Shown here: piece by piece, positions 1-10,892 of the stretch
Numbering within the stretch: the stretch's first letter is position 1
Layout: each line of letters opens with the position of its first letter
Source: Rhododendron vialii
Lineage: Eukaryota > Streptophyta > Magnoliopsida > Ericales > Ericaceae
Direction: 5' to 3'
Assembly (NCBI RefSeq): GCF_030253575.1
Contig: NC_080563.1
Coordinates: forward strand, 31,977,001 to 32,041,000
Length of the DNA: 64,000 bases
The notes under the pieces: generated by a model
Database searches by the model: none
What the model saw: the letters and a program-made list of their open reading frames with translations, nothing else
What the model was told of the DNA's origin: nothing
Program-made: the position numbers and the translations under genes

Positions 1-1038
1 CATTGCCTCAAAATAAATACATCTCTTAGAATTACAAATCCTCAAGATAAATATACATGGTGGGCCCTAAAAACCTCCAAAATATACATATTTCTAAACA
101 ATCTCTAAAACTAATTACTCCAAATACTCCAACTCGGGTCCCCACTAACTTTCTCTGCACCTGAAAAATATAAAACTCCCGGGTAGTATATGCAATACGA
201 GGACAATAAACATGGCTAGCAATAAGATTATGCTCAATAACCGAGGATAGCAAATCAAGTAGGATCATTCTGAACGTTTTTCATTTGTAGCCTCATACCC
301 GGCTCATCTCGATAACATGTCAAGCACCACCCAGGTCAAACTCTGTATTGGGCACATGGGCCCCATAAACATACTGGACTCCCCGTGGGGCAGTCCATCG
401 TACATCTTTCATAACTCTATGACCCGGTGGGCTTAAACATGTACCAATATGTTCCATGGCTTTCAGCCAAATATTTTCTGTGTCACGATACAAGAAGTGA
501 CAATAACTGAATCAATAAGCTTAGACATCAAATGAGTACAAATATGAGAGAATCAAAGAACACTCTTTGCAAAGAGATTTAGCTTGGAATGTATTGCACA
601 CTACCCGGTACCTTAAACGAGTATCATATGATATATGAACACCACCTCATGAATCTACTCCATAAGTTGTACGACTACTGAACCTCAAATTACCAATGAT
701 TTTCTTGCTCCAAATGATGGATAACTCACGGCTTTGCATGTGCACAAAAGAACTCTGTAAAAAATGGGAAAGAATCAATCAGGACAAAGATTCTTCACCT
801 TATAAATTATGCACATAAACATGTAAAGCCCTAAGGTGTGCCACCTGCCCTTGGATTCTATACAATCACCACGTGTACAGCCATAAGATGACTAGGTTAA
901 CACTTTGCTTATCAACCCTTTTTTCCAGCCTACACGTTGCACACAAGGCACCGAGTGGCCCCTTTTTTCCCCCCTTTCCTGTGTTGTCTAATTACCCAAC
1001 TCAAATAAAATACTATTTAGAAAAATACAGGATATTAC
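1..1038 (-). mobile_element. Partial LTR of a Tekay-like Ty3/gypsy element
   Basis: Read on the minus strand, the segment begins at 1038 with TGTAATATCCTG, a typical LTR start, and runs leftwards off the window. It contains the phrase CAGGTGCAGAGAAAGTTAGT (rc, around 145-165), which I associate with plant Tekay-type LTRs. At 1038/1039 it abuts degenerate RNase H sequence of another element, so it looks like a later insertion into that element. The other end and its TSD lie outside, so a full element and a solo LTR cannot be told apart. Small ORFs here (for example 32-268) are LTR sequence, not genes. Confidence 0.6.
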
Positions 1039-1183
1039 ACTGCGAGAGCTTTGAAACCGTCTCCCGGCAACGCCTCTTCCAATGGTTCACACTGTCCACT
1101 TGGAAATTATGCAAGGAGATCTGCTAGGGCCTGACACTTGATAGCCCGCAGAGTGACGCATGTAATCTAAAATTCTGCTAAGG

Positions 1184-2584
1184 CTAGGAGCCATCTCGCG
1201 ATCCTCCCGGATAAAGCTCGTCGCGACAGTATCTCACAGGGTTGCTCTTAATAACAAGCTGTATTAGAAATGACAAGAAGTAGTGCCTCAACTTCTGAGC
1301 AGTGAATACAAGGGCCAGGCAATGTCGCTCCACTGGGGTGTATCTCTCCTCCGCTCTTTGAATCTTCCGGCTAATGTAGTACACCGGTCGTTTCACCCCC
1401 TCTATCTCTTGAGCAAGGAGTGCCCCGATGCATTTTGGCATTGATGTCAGGTACATGATGAGAGGCTTCCCTGGTTGTGGTGCAATCATGGTTTGAGGCG
1501 AGGCTAAGGCAGCCTTGACGCTGTCGAAGGCTTTCTGATGCTCGTCGCTCCATTTGAACTCTGCCTTCCCCTTAAACAGGTCATTGAATGGCGCGGTTAT
1601 CTCCGCTAGTGCTGGAATGAACCTTCGCAAGTAAGAGACCTTTCCTAGAAAGTGCTTGAGGGACCGTTGTGAGTGCGGCGCGGGCATCTCCGCGATGGAC
1701 CTTATCTTTGTCTCATCCGCGTTGATCCCGTGTCTGTGCACCAAGAACCCTAAAAACTTCCCTGCTGTCACACCAAAGGCACATTTCAGCGGGTTCATCT
1801 TCATGTTAAACTTTCTGCATCTCTCGAACACTTCTTCTAGGTGTTTCAAATGATCAGCGCTCTCCTTTAACTTGACCACCAAATCATCCACATAGTCTTC
1901 TACTATGTGGTGCATTAAGTCGTGAAAAATCGCAGTCATGACGCGCTGGTAAGTGGCGTCTGCATTTTTCAGACCGAAAGGCATCACTACATAGTAGAAA
2001 TTTTCAAGGGGGGTGTGAAAGGCTGTCTTCTCTGCATCTTCGGGGGCCATTTTTATCTGATTGCACCCGCTGAAGCTGTCCATAAACGAGAACATTTGGT
2101 GACCCGAAGTAGCGTCGACCAATGTGTCTACGTGCGGCAGTGGGAACTTATCCTTAGGGCATGCCTTGTTAAGATCACGAAAGTCCACGCAGACCCTAAT
2201 CTGCCCAATCTTCTTTATTGGTACAATGTTGGCCAGCCATGAGGGATATTGGATCGGTCGTATGAAACCAGCATTCCTCAACTTCTCGACTTCTTCCTTT
2301 ATCTTCTCCTCTAACTCAGGGTTGTACTTCTGTTGCCCTTGCTTCACAGCCTTTGAGTTGGGGAACACGTCCAAGTGGTGCGAAACTAGGCCTTCGTCCA
2401 GCCCAGGCATCTCTTCATAGTGCCAAACAAAGACATCTGCGTACTTTTTCAATAACTCGATTAGTTTCTCTCGAGTTTCACCTCCCAGCGCCTTATGTAT
2501 AAACATAGGCCGCGGGGTTCCTTCGCCTTCTCTCAGGTTTATCTCCTCCAAGGCCTCTTGCTGCGGCCTAGGACTATCTTGCAT
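1184..2584 (-). pseudogene. Reverse transcriptase-RNase H of the Tat-lineage element
   Basis: The 466-residue frame carries a linker with KKYADVFVWHYEEMPGL, then the RT domain: IRVCVDFRDLNKACP, FSFMDSFSGCNQI, VVMPFGLKNADATYQR and the catalytic box YVDDLVVK. RNase H follows from about residue 330 (ERYTPVERHCLALVF). Asp at MDSFSG and the two Asp of YVDD are intact. Near residue 445 the frame leaves the family pattern (CRDELYPGGSRDGS). The expected RNase H continuation is found in another frame down to about 1045. Integrase is absent because the element is truncated there. It should be read as a dead pol fragment. Confidence 0.85.
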
Positions 2585-2866
2585 TCATTGCATTCATTCC
2601 GGTGCTGGTTCCGGCTTATCCACCAAGTCTGGCTCGATTTCTGCTGCTATCACAGTGTGGGGGCTTGCGACCCCTTGAGGGACCGTTATCCCCGCGCACT
2701 GTCATAAGCAGTACACCGTCTTGCCACCCTTCTGAACCTTAGTAACTTTCCTCGGGACTGCTGACGCCACCTTCGCTCTAGGTCGTTTGCTCGCGACCCC
2801 CTCTTCCCTGTTCATTATGTTCTCCCACCTTGGGACCTTGATGCTTATGGGCTTAGCTGACACCAC

Positions 2867-3412
2867 CTACACTTCTTCCTCCATCTTGGAGAAGTAGACT
2901 GCATCGGGCAGGTGCGCCTCATCCATGTCGAAAGGCTTTTCTGACGCAGCTACCGTGACCTTCTTTCCTGCCCAAATTCTTTTCATGCATTGATGATAGT
3001 TTGACGGGACTACAACATATTTGCGCATCCAGCTCCTCCCTAGGATGATATGGTAGTTCGTCTGTGCATCGATGATGTGGAACTTCATTGTAGCGCGGAT
3101 GGCACCTACCGCGACGTCTACCACCACATAGCCCAGAGACCCTTTCTTATCTCCTCCAAATCCCGTGATTGCGACAGAGGATTTCACGATTCGGTTCTCT
3201 GGTATTCCGAGCTTCTTAAAGGTAGCAAATGGCATGATGTTGATGGAAGCCCCTTTGTCTAGGAAGGCTCGCTTCAGCTCGACCCCCTTAACGTGGGCTG
3301 TCACATAGAGTGGTCTGTTGTGGGAGAATGTGAGGCGACGGTCCGCATCGGAGAAGGTGATGGAGTTAGCTCCTTCTTGGATGGTTCGTGGCACTGAACC
3401 ATCCGCAGCCAT
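2867..3412 (-). pseudogene. Retrotransposon aspartic protease of the Tat-lineage element
   Basis: This 181-residue open frame has the fold signature of retropepsin-like proteases. There is an active-site-like segment FLDKGASINIMP (about residues 50-61), a second strand pair with YVVVDVAV, and the conserved HIILGRSWM near residue 124. The catalytic triplet reads DKG where DTG or DSG is expected, so activity is doubtful unless this branch tolerates it. It lies between gag and RT as in Tat elements. Stops separate it from both neighbours. Confidence 0.75.
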
Positions 3413-3568
3413 GCATGCCTGCTAGTGCGCCTCCGCAATGTTTACAATGGACTTGGTGATTTCTGTTCTAGCCGTGGCTGTGAAGCCCAGCGCGTCATAG
3501 AACGCCTTGAACTTAGTGCTTCCTTGCAACACTTTGACTGTAGTGTCAGGGTCAGGGATGACCCTTGG

Positions 3569-5202
3569 TTACTCGTGAGAAGCAATTTCATCCAAGTGAT
3601 CATAATAGGAAGTCATACAGACCTCCTCATCCATGTACTCATCCTCTTCAGCAAAGAAGTTGTAACAGGCAGCCATATAGACGGCGCGCTCATGCTCCGG
3701 ATAAGGATGTTCGCGCATGTCGTTAGGGCGGCTAATCCCAACTCTCAGCTGATTGGCTTCCAGCTTTCTCTTGAAGATTCTCATCAGAGTCCAACAACAA
3801 TCACTTGTTGGGTGCTTCATGTGCCTGTGGTAAACACAGTACCTCGAACTCTCGCGATCTTGCCGCGATGGCTCGTGCTCAACCTGAGTACACCATCGGT
3901 GACCTATTGTTCCACCAATACCTTCACTTCTTCCAAACTACAAGGATATTCTGGGACTTCAATTGGTTCTTTATTCCTTTGCTTCTTGTGACCGCCGCTG
4001 TCGCTACCAACCCCCGCCTCTTGTGCGACTGTGGGGCAGAAGAGGCAGTAGCGACTGTGAGAGAGAGGTTGGATTTCCAGTTGTCCTTAGGAGGGGGTTT
4101 CACAGTATGACGCAGGTTGTAAGTTGCTTCAAGGAGTGCTGAGAAGGTTGGGATCTTAATGTTCACCAGGAATACGCGATAGTCGCACAGGATTCCGTCA
4201 ATGCATATTTCGACTAAGTGTGACTCGCCCACTGGCTCGTGGCAATCCACAGCTTTGTCTTGAAAGCGCTTGATGTAGTCAATGATATCCTCACCATTAC
4301 ACTGGGTTTCCTTCATGAGGGACAAGGTAGTGATCTTCTCACGAACTTGGAAGAACTTAGTGTAAAACTTGTTTACCATTTCTTCCCAAGTATCGATCGA
4401 ATAAAGTTTAAGATTCACATACCAGATGTGTGCTCGTGAGGTAAGGGATTTTGAGAACTCGCGGAGGCGAAGGTTATGGTCACCAGAATGGGCCCCAAGT
4501 GTTTCGATGAAGTGAACCACATGCTCTTGGGCACTGCCCTCTTTTCCGTCAAATTTAATGAACTTGGGTGGGGTATATCCTTCTGGATAAGGTAGAGAGA
4601 GGATGGTTATGAGATATGGGGGTTGTATATCAAGGTTGGGTAGGGAGGGAAGAGTGGCTTTGGTCTTTTCTTTGAGTAGGAGGGCTTGCACATCAGCTGC
4701 AGTGAGAAATTGATTATGAGATTGGCCGTTGTTCTCGGCCAGGAGAGGCTGCTGGTGGACTGAACTAGTACCCATAACAGGGGCTGACTGAACTAGTACC
4801 CGTAACAGGGGCTGGTCCACCAACTTGGGGGTTTGGGGGGTTTTGAACAGGGTTTGCTGGATCTTCTGCTGCTGCTGTGTTTGCTGCTGCAGTGATTGCT
4901 GTTGCTGCAGGGGGAGGCGGCTGGGCTATGACGAGTGGCACTGCTGGTGGTGCCGCCGGCGCTGTAGGCAAAGTTGTTGTAATAGCCTCTGTGAGGGCAG
5001 TCAGAGCAGCAATCATTTGATTCTGGCCATCTCGAACGGCCTGAAGGACTTCCATGGTGGCGTCTCCCCTTGAGTGGAGGAGCCGTGGCCCTTTCCCCAA
5101 GATCTGCCCTGTATTGAGCAGATTTTCCGCCATGGCTGCCGATGTGCGAGCCGGAGGTTGTGGAATAGCTGGGGTTTCTAGACCACTTCTTAAGCTAGCC
5201 AT
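3569..5202 (-). pseudogene. gag of the Tat-lineage element, frameshifted
   Basis: The reading starts at 5202 (MASLRSGLET) with an Ala/Pro/Gln-rich N-terminal part. It shifts frame near 4765-4813 and continues as a retrotransposon gag domain (about 4600-4150, with PPKFIKFDGKEG and HIWYVNLKLYSIDTWEEM). A further stretch at 3820-3569 holds KHPTSDCCWTLMRIF, which looks like the region after the Tat zinc-binding motif. The frame change coincides with a 28-bp tandem duplication (4759-4786 and 4787-4814). This would have encoded the particle-forming structural protein and cannot be read continuously now. Confidence 0.75.
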
Positions 5203-5215
5203 AAACTAAGCAACC

Positions 5216-5233
5216 TCCCCAGCAGAGTCACCA
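5216..5233 (-). other. Primer-binding site of the Tat-lineage element
   Basis: The minus-strand sequence TGGTGACTCTGCTGGGGA follows the LTR end (CTTACA) after one base. It begins TGG, complementary to the CCA tail of a tRNA, and resembles the TGGCGACTC.. sites of Tat elements. The priming tRNA was not identified. Confidence 0.6.
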
Positions 5234-5234
5234 A

Positions 5235-6155
5235 TGTAAGATAGGTCTGAAATTTGAGTGGACAAATATCCCTTAGGAATAGATGTGCCGAAGAGGTTAG
5301 AATAGTCTATGGAAAGGAATGAGAGGAGTGATCTAGAAGGGTGAAGAAAAGAGCATGGGTGAACAGAGATGGTAGGCAGTGGAGACCCAAACCCAGAGAT
5401 CCCCAAGAGGAAAGACAATAGAGCCCCTGAAAGAGGATAAGACCTCCTTTGAAATCAGTGCTCATCAACTTTCTCTCTCTAGGGAATGTTCACAATGTGC
5501 TCTATCTCTCGCTAGGATTCAATGAAGAGGCGTTCATATTTATAGACCATACGAGCTAATGCTCGAGAACCAAGTGACATGCTGATAAAATGACACGTGT
5601 CCCTTCTGTACCCCCTGACCGCCGAGGTGTCGCTACCCTCGTGATGACCGTCAGTATGACGGTAAGCGTATCCTCTTATTCGCAGAAAACCTCTTCTTCT
5701 TTTACAGCTACCAAGCCACTAGATCCCCTTCATTCCCTTAGGGCAAGGTCGTGACCTACTTGGTTCCGCCAATACCGCTGCGAAGCCTTAAGGGGCCCCT
5801 CGGGTCCTGGCTAAAGGCCGGAGCAGACATAAGAGTCTGGGCAAGTTCTTTGTGCATCGTGATTAGACCGCGTTGTTGTCTCCATTAGATTGGGACCGCA
5901 CCAAGCATCCACCTGAATAAATGTAGTTCTCTTCTTAAAGGAGGAATCTGGGCTCGCGACCTTCACATGGGTGCAGCATAGCTATGGGTAGCGCGTGGCT
6001 CCCACGTGCGGGGCCACGTGTCGCGCAACTGAGGCGCCACGTGGCAAGCTAGGGTTCATCGGTCAAATCGTTAACCCTGCAAGGACGAGTGCACGTATCA
6101 CATGCTCATTGGATAGTCAAACGGTCAACAGTCGCGCCTATTGACCTTTCCTACA
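5235..6155 (-). repeat. 5' LTR of the Tat-lineage element
   Basis: The 921-bp segment has TG...CA ends (minus strand: TGTAGGAAAG at 6155, CTTACA at 5235). It lies directly upstream of the primer-binding site and contains a TATA-like box, TATAAATA (rc of 5537-5544), about 300 bp from its inner edge. The outer end is inferred from the CA dinucleotide and the start of sugar-transporter intron sequence at about 6156, so it may be off by a few bases. The partner LTR is not in the window. Confidence 0.6.
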
Positions 6156-6280
6156 ACAACTAGCATTATGAACTGCTCCCGTTGGTCGTAATTTAGAACT
6201 CATGTTTAAATGTAGAAGTTCTTCCAAGTAAGAGGTTGAAGCGTTAGATTCAGTCTTAATATCTTTTGCTATGGAATCAG

Positions 6281-6568
6281 GTTTTCAGAGGAATGTTTGC
6301 ATTAGGCATGGGAGGAATTCCGTGGGTTATGATGTCTGAGGTATGTACTTAAAATCGCGTAATGTAATCCATATTGTGTAATCAATGAACATTTGAAGCT
6401 CGTTGCGGGGAGCTGTATTACTTTTTTCTTTTGGTGTTAGATATTTCCTATAAACATGAAAATGTTGGGCGGAAGTCTCGTAACGGCAGTCAACTGGTTC
6501 GGTACTTGGATTATTGCGTATGCCTTTAACTTCCTTATGGACTGGAGTTCAGAAGGTATAGCTTGATA

Positions 6569-6617
<49 letters not shown>

Positions 6618-6792
6618 GTTTTGATTATGGTGTCTATGTAATAACAGAGTTTTTTTTCTCTCAGGAACCTTTTTCATGTTCGCAATTGGGGGTGGATTAA
6701 CTGTCGTGTTCGTTGCAAAAGTGGTACCGGAAACCAAAGGACGAACTCTAGAAGAAATACAGGCAACAATGAATCCAATTATAGCAACCTGA
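6281..6792 (+). CDS. ERD6-like sugar transporter, last three exons (5' part absent)
   Basis: Three exons with GT-AG borders encode the C-terminal end of a sugar porter of the major facilitator superfamily. They are 6281-6340 ([15 protein letters not shown]), 6441-6555 ([19 protein letters not shown] onward) and 6665-6792 ([20 protein letters not shown], stop TGA 6790-6792). The loop motif GxGGIPWVxMSE and the ending [12 protein letters not shown] are hallmarks of the ERD6-like vacuolar/plasma-membrane monosaccharide transporters. Phases join cleanly (60 + 115 + 128 nt). Upstream sequence from 6156 to 6280 is intron, and then the Tat LTR starts, so the earlier exons lie beyond the window or are lost. 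A CT microsatellite fills the last intron. A poly(A) signal AATAAA lies at 7180-7185. Confidence 0.85.
6570..6615. repeat. (CT)n microsatellite
   Basis: An uninterrupted CT run in the last intron of the ERD6-like gene, just upstream of the acceptor at 6664. Confidence 0.9.
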
Positions 6793-7749
6793 TAAATACT
6801 TAAGAGAGTTGGAATATTTGCTTGCAAAACAGATTCCTTATATGTTGAGTTTAAGGCACGTGGGTCGTTTATTGGTATCAAGCAAAGATTTTTGTACTGC
6901 AGGAATCCATAAGAGTGTGTGGTGAGCTAGGTAAAAAGGTTAATGCTATGCTCATCATCTGCTTTGATCATATATACTTATTTAGATACGGTACACGATT
7001 TGATTGTTTTTTCGATACTTAATATATAGCATCGATGATGAATCAACTAGAGGTCGTGTTTGGATGTGTGCCCGATGTGAGCAAGGGTGGAGTACGTCGG
7101 GGTATTAGCAATGGTGTCAAGTATCTAGATCCTTGTATGGAAATTGTAATCTCACAAAGGGCAAGGATTCTAATGTTTCAATAAAAGCTTTTGGACAATT
7201 GTTTGATTTTTGAGGTGTCATTAACCAAGAACATAACCAAGTTCATGAATGACTCTTAAATTACCTGCTGCATACATGAACACTATGAGTGCATGAATTA
7301 GTACTTTACGTAGAGTACTCGGTTCCATATATGCACCCCACATCTGTAAGCGAATCTACTTCGACACGCTCTGTTCATATGGACAAATCATAGAAGGAGT
7401 CAAAATCTATGAGACTGCTATAGTCTTCTGTTTTACCCTGGAAAACCTAGTAGACGACAGTCTGCCTTTGGTTCCTTCATTCGTGGTCGTATTTGTTTGT
7501 TCATTCTGGTTGTGAGAGAGGCGCGGAGTACATGTATAATTAAGGTGGTTGATGGAAATTTGGTAGTATTTTGTAAGTTTACACTTACGGTCTACTAACG
7601 ATGAGGATACGTGAAACGCAAATGAAAACCTCTCTGGGTGTTACTGAACTTCTGCCAATTATTCATAAGTTTCATTGACAAACACAGTCCATACATTCAA
7701 GTTGATGGCCATCACTCTGCTAATAACCGGAGTCCATTTTTCTTCTTCT
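6793..7749. other. 3' flank of the transporter gene and intergenic DNA
   Basis: 6793 to about 7200 is the likely 3' untranslated region of the transporter gene, ending near AATAAA at 7180. The remainder shows no recognisable coding or repeat structure. The last part is the 3' flank of the minus-strand gene at 7750. Confidence 0.5.
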
Positions 7750-8386
7750 TCACCAGAATAAAAGTTCGAGATTCATACTGGCGGCGCAGTACGTCCACAG
7801 GAAAATAGAAACCATAACAACTTTGCTGGCCGTCTCGTTCAGCTCCTTCAACATGTTAGAAAGTTGTTCCCTGAGCAAATACCTCGCGAAGCCAATGGCT
7901 ATTCCGGATTTGATGGCACCGTGCATGAGCAAAGACAATCTGATCGGAAGCCAGAGTTGGGCTAAGATACAGAGTGTACACGACCGCTACCTCCTTGGGT
8001 TTCCGAATCAACCATTTCTCCGCCCAACCGAACCAAAACGAAAGGCTGATGAGGAGCGAGAGGAGCACGGAGATCACGTCCAGGATCGTTGCCGGGTACC
8101 AAGAAGGCTTGGATGCGGCACTTTTGGGCGAACGGAGGTAGAAGATTTCGATGCAATGGAGGGAGACAGGCGTTGCCACAGCCAAGGTTAGTGTCCAGAA
8201 TCCACAACGAGCTATAGCGGCTCTCCACCTCGCCGCTCTGCTTATCTCTTTGACGTCGTCTTCATCGTCAGAGTTGTGGTCTTTGTCATTGTTGTTGTTT
8301 ATGGTATGGGTATGATCAGCATTGTCTTGGCGCCTCCTGGTATGATCAGCATCGTCTTGTCGACCGCTGCGATTCCTGATCGACAT
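7750..8386 (-). CDS. Unknown small membrane protein, one frame break
   Basis: The frame from 8386 (MSIRNRSGRQDD) encodes a polar, Asp/Asn/His-rich N-terminus (about 55 residues), then hydrophobic stretches at about residues 60-85 (CGFWTLTLAVATPVSLHC) and 100-120 (ILDVISVLLSLLISLSFWF). Around 7935-7990 the good coding frame switches: the first frame runs into EVFAQGTTF, while another carries SLLMHGAIKSGIAIGFARYL, a further amphipathic or membrane segment, to a stop at 7752-7750. No GT-AG intron explains the switch, so it is a one-base indel, either a real lesion or a sequencing error. A restored product would be about 210 residues with three to four membrane segments. I do not recognise the family. 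Confidence 0.55.
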
Positions 8387-8726
8387 GGTTGGAATTGGGA
8401 AGGAGAGACCGAGAGAGATGGAAAGAGAAAATGGAATTTATGGTGGAGTTTACTTTTGTAAAAAAAAATCCTAGGTATTTGTAGTGAGCAATGCTAAGTA
8501 CCCTGAAAACGTGAAAATTTTGGATGATTGATTTCTTATTTTAAAATATTTTTGGGGTATCCTTTTGTAGTACATAAAATTATTAGTTCGTAGTGGTATA
8601 ATCTTGAGAAGGTGAAACCAAATTTGTCGGAGAAAATCAATGGTGGTTACTGGTTAGTGGTTACCTAGAATTTGGCTTGATACCCGTTCTTCCAAAACAA
8701 AAAAGTGATTAATTAGGACTAATTCC

Positions 8727-8746
8727 TCTCTCTCTCTCTCTCTCTC
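8727..8746. repeat. (CT)10 microsatellite
   Basis: A short pure CT run at the left border of the GAGCTCG-rich repeat. Confidence 0.85.
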
Positions 8747-9012
8747 AACGAGCCGAGCTCGAGCTCGTTTACAAAATGAGACAAAAACTCGAACTCAAGC
8801 CTTAACGGTCAAGTTTAGTCATTTATTAAACGAAACTCTTTAATTAAGCCAAGTCTCTCTTAACGGCCTAGCTTTTGTTAAACAAGTCGAGTTCCACTCG
8901 ACTCATTTAGTAAACGAGTCGGAAACTCGAGCTCGACTCGTTTACTAAACAAGCAGAGCTGAACCTTAACGAGCTGAGTTTGTGAACTGCTCAGTTTGTT
9001 TACAGCTCTAAT
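8747..9012. repeat. Degenerate GAGCTCG/CGTTTA-rich interspersed repeat
   Basis: The stretch is built of variants of CGAGCTCGAGCTCGTTTA and AAACGAGTCG on both strands, ending in GCTCAGTTTGTTTACAGC. This is the look of a common plant interspersed repeat that may have inverted ends. No coding sequence or clean TSD is seen. Confidence 0.4.
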
Positions 9013-9219
9013 CTCTATACCTAACTAGCACCACTCCTTTATCCAACATGTCTATACCTTGCTAGCACCACTCTCTTGTTGGCCTTTATCTTCGGACGAT
9101 AACATAGTAATTGTGTCTTTTATGTTTTGCGAATTTGTACGCTATGTTCTGTTCCTTAAGCCCTAATTTGGTCTTCGCTTGTCGCTGGTGTGTCTTCATT
9201 ATTGTAACGGTGACAACAC

Positions 9220-9292
9220 AGTTGTAATTTTCTTATTCTTATTAATACATTTCTCGCTCTTCCACCAAAAAAAAAAACTAAAAAACTAAAAG
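9220..9292 (+). repeat. Possible LINE 3' end with poly(A)
   Basis: TTATTCTTATTAATACATTT is followed by a short A run at about 9268-9279. This resembles the 3' end of plant L1-type LINEs. No coding part and no TSD were found, so the call is weak. Confidence 0.25.
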
Positions 9293-10100
9293 CACTCTTT
9301 AGAGCGCCACCAAAAATAAAAAGATCACTGAAAGTAAATTTGTGTACTGTTAATTAAATGGGTCAATTTGATCAATCCGCGGGGGTCGCGTGGCTTGGTC
9401 GATCTCCTAAACCTTGTTCAAGAAAGTAAGAATCGTGTAACTTTTTTTTAGTTCTTGAATGACATCCACAGTTTTTTTTTATTGGCAATTTTTTTTATTA
9501 ATTTCTACAATATTACAAAAATTAAAAGAATAAGGACTGAAAAGAAATTAAATTACTTAATCTCCAACACTACCTGAGACCCAATCGCTGGTTCGAGACC
9601 AACCGAAACCCCCACTGTCCAAACCACCACCCTACTGGAAGAAACATCTAAACCACCGCCGAAATCCGGAGAACCAGCCTCTGTTGTTGTCCGAACGTAA
9701 CATCAATGCTCCACCCTTGATTTCCACAGTTGTATTGCAGATCTTTGGATAAATTGGATGGCATTTATGTTTGGCTAGTTTTATATAATTTGATGGTTCA
9801 ACAAGATGGTCCAAAATTCATATAAGACGGTGAAAATATCCAAAATTTTGAATTTTAACAATTTTTTGGGTCTTTTTGTGTAGTCTTATGTGAACTTTTT
9901 TTTTTTAGAAAAAAAAAAAAGAATTCAGAATAAATGTTTGATTCTGCTCAAGGATCAAGCAGTCTTAGCTAGCCTAGTCGAGCATGGTGGGTAATGTGCT
10001 CCGATAAACACGAGTTTAGCTTGAGGAAAATTGTAAGATCAATACCGTTCTCGGTTGAGTTTTGAAAAATTAAAAAAGAGAATTATATAAAGGCAGCTGA
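9293..10100. other. Non-coding AT-rich intergenic DNA
   Basis: No gene is recognised. There are A/T homopolymers and low-complexity stretches only. Confidence 0.5.
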
Positions 10101-10205
10101 CTTTGTCACTTCTTTTTTTGTTAACGCCACTCCCCTGTAAATGTATTTTTGATGCAAAAATACACATGCAGGAGAGTGGCGTTAACAAAAAATGAAGTGG
10201 CAAAT
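10101..10205. repeat. 105-bp foldback (inverted repeat with 5-base loop)
   Basis: The left arm (from 10101, CTTTGTCACTTC through GTTAACGCCACTC to ATGTATTTTT) pairs with the right arm ending at 10205, with a GATGC loop at 10151-10155. The arms are about 48 bases with a few mismatches. It is most simply a small foldback MITE; a hairpin RNA is possible. No clear TSD is seen. Confidence 0.65.
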
Positions 10206-10376
10206 CATTTCCCGGGTATTGTCCGAAAATGAACTTTTAAGTAGCACACGGAAAACAAGTATTGCGAGCTAATTTCATTTCCCTTCACGTTGTCTTGAAG
10301 ATCCCAACATAACCTGGGTAGACACACCCGTAAATCATCGGGTTTTCTTACCGAAATTTAAAAGTTCGAACGTGGG

Positions 10377-10690
10377 AACGTACCACAAAAGTTCCATGAT
10401 TTCCAGTTCAGCCCAATTCAAATATTGTCTCCCGTCACCCCTTCCCCTATGATTCCATGAATTCAAAAAACAAAAACAATGCTATGCATCTGCATACGAA
10501 GAACAGTCTCTTACACCTATATCATCACGTTACCTTTATGAAAATAAGTTATAACGTACCACAAAAGTGGATTCCATGAATATTGTTATCGACCATTGTT
10601 TCACGTCACCCTTCCCATATATGATTCCATGAATTCGAAAAATAAAAGCAATGCCAGACATCTACAAATGAAGAACAGTCTCTTAGACCC
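10377..10690 (+). repeat. Imperfect tandem duplication, about 175-bp period
   Basis: AACGTACCACAAAAG at 10377 and 10553, ATGATTCCATGAATTC at about 10449 and 10621, and GAACAGTCTCTTA near 10501 and 10673 mark two diverged copies with a period of 172-176 bp. It lies downstream of the AT74-like gene and is non-coding. Confidence 0.7.
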
Positions 10691-10892
10691 TGGATTGATG
10701 TTTACAGTTGTCAATTTGAATGAAGCCTTATTTCTATAATGCACAAGTCCAAACAACAAAACTTTATCTGGTTTACTTCCATTTTATCCCTCTTCACTAA
10801 TCCAATGCGCGAATTACAGTAGCAATATATCTGTTTGATTCAAAAAATTCAAACCCTAATATGGGCAACCTATGCACACAGACTTGAAAGAA

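Larger units (their letters stand above)
1039..6155 (-). mobile_element. Degenerate Tat-lineage Ty3/gypsy retrotransposon, 3' part missing
   Basis: The minus strand holds, in order, an LTR (6155-5235), a primer-binding site (5233-5216), gag (5202 to about 3569), aspartic protease (3412-2867) and RT-RNase H (2584 to about 1045). RT sequence such as CPKDKFPLP and YVDDLVVK is typical of the Tat/Retand branch. The primer site TGGTGACTCTGCTGGGGA differs from the Met-tRNA site of the Tekay-like elements further on. RNase H continues in another frame past the annotated stop (QALADLLAQF is readable near 1090) and is cut at 1039 by another LTR. Integrase and the second LTR are not in the window. Several frame changes show that it is dead. 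Confidence 0.85.
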
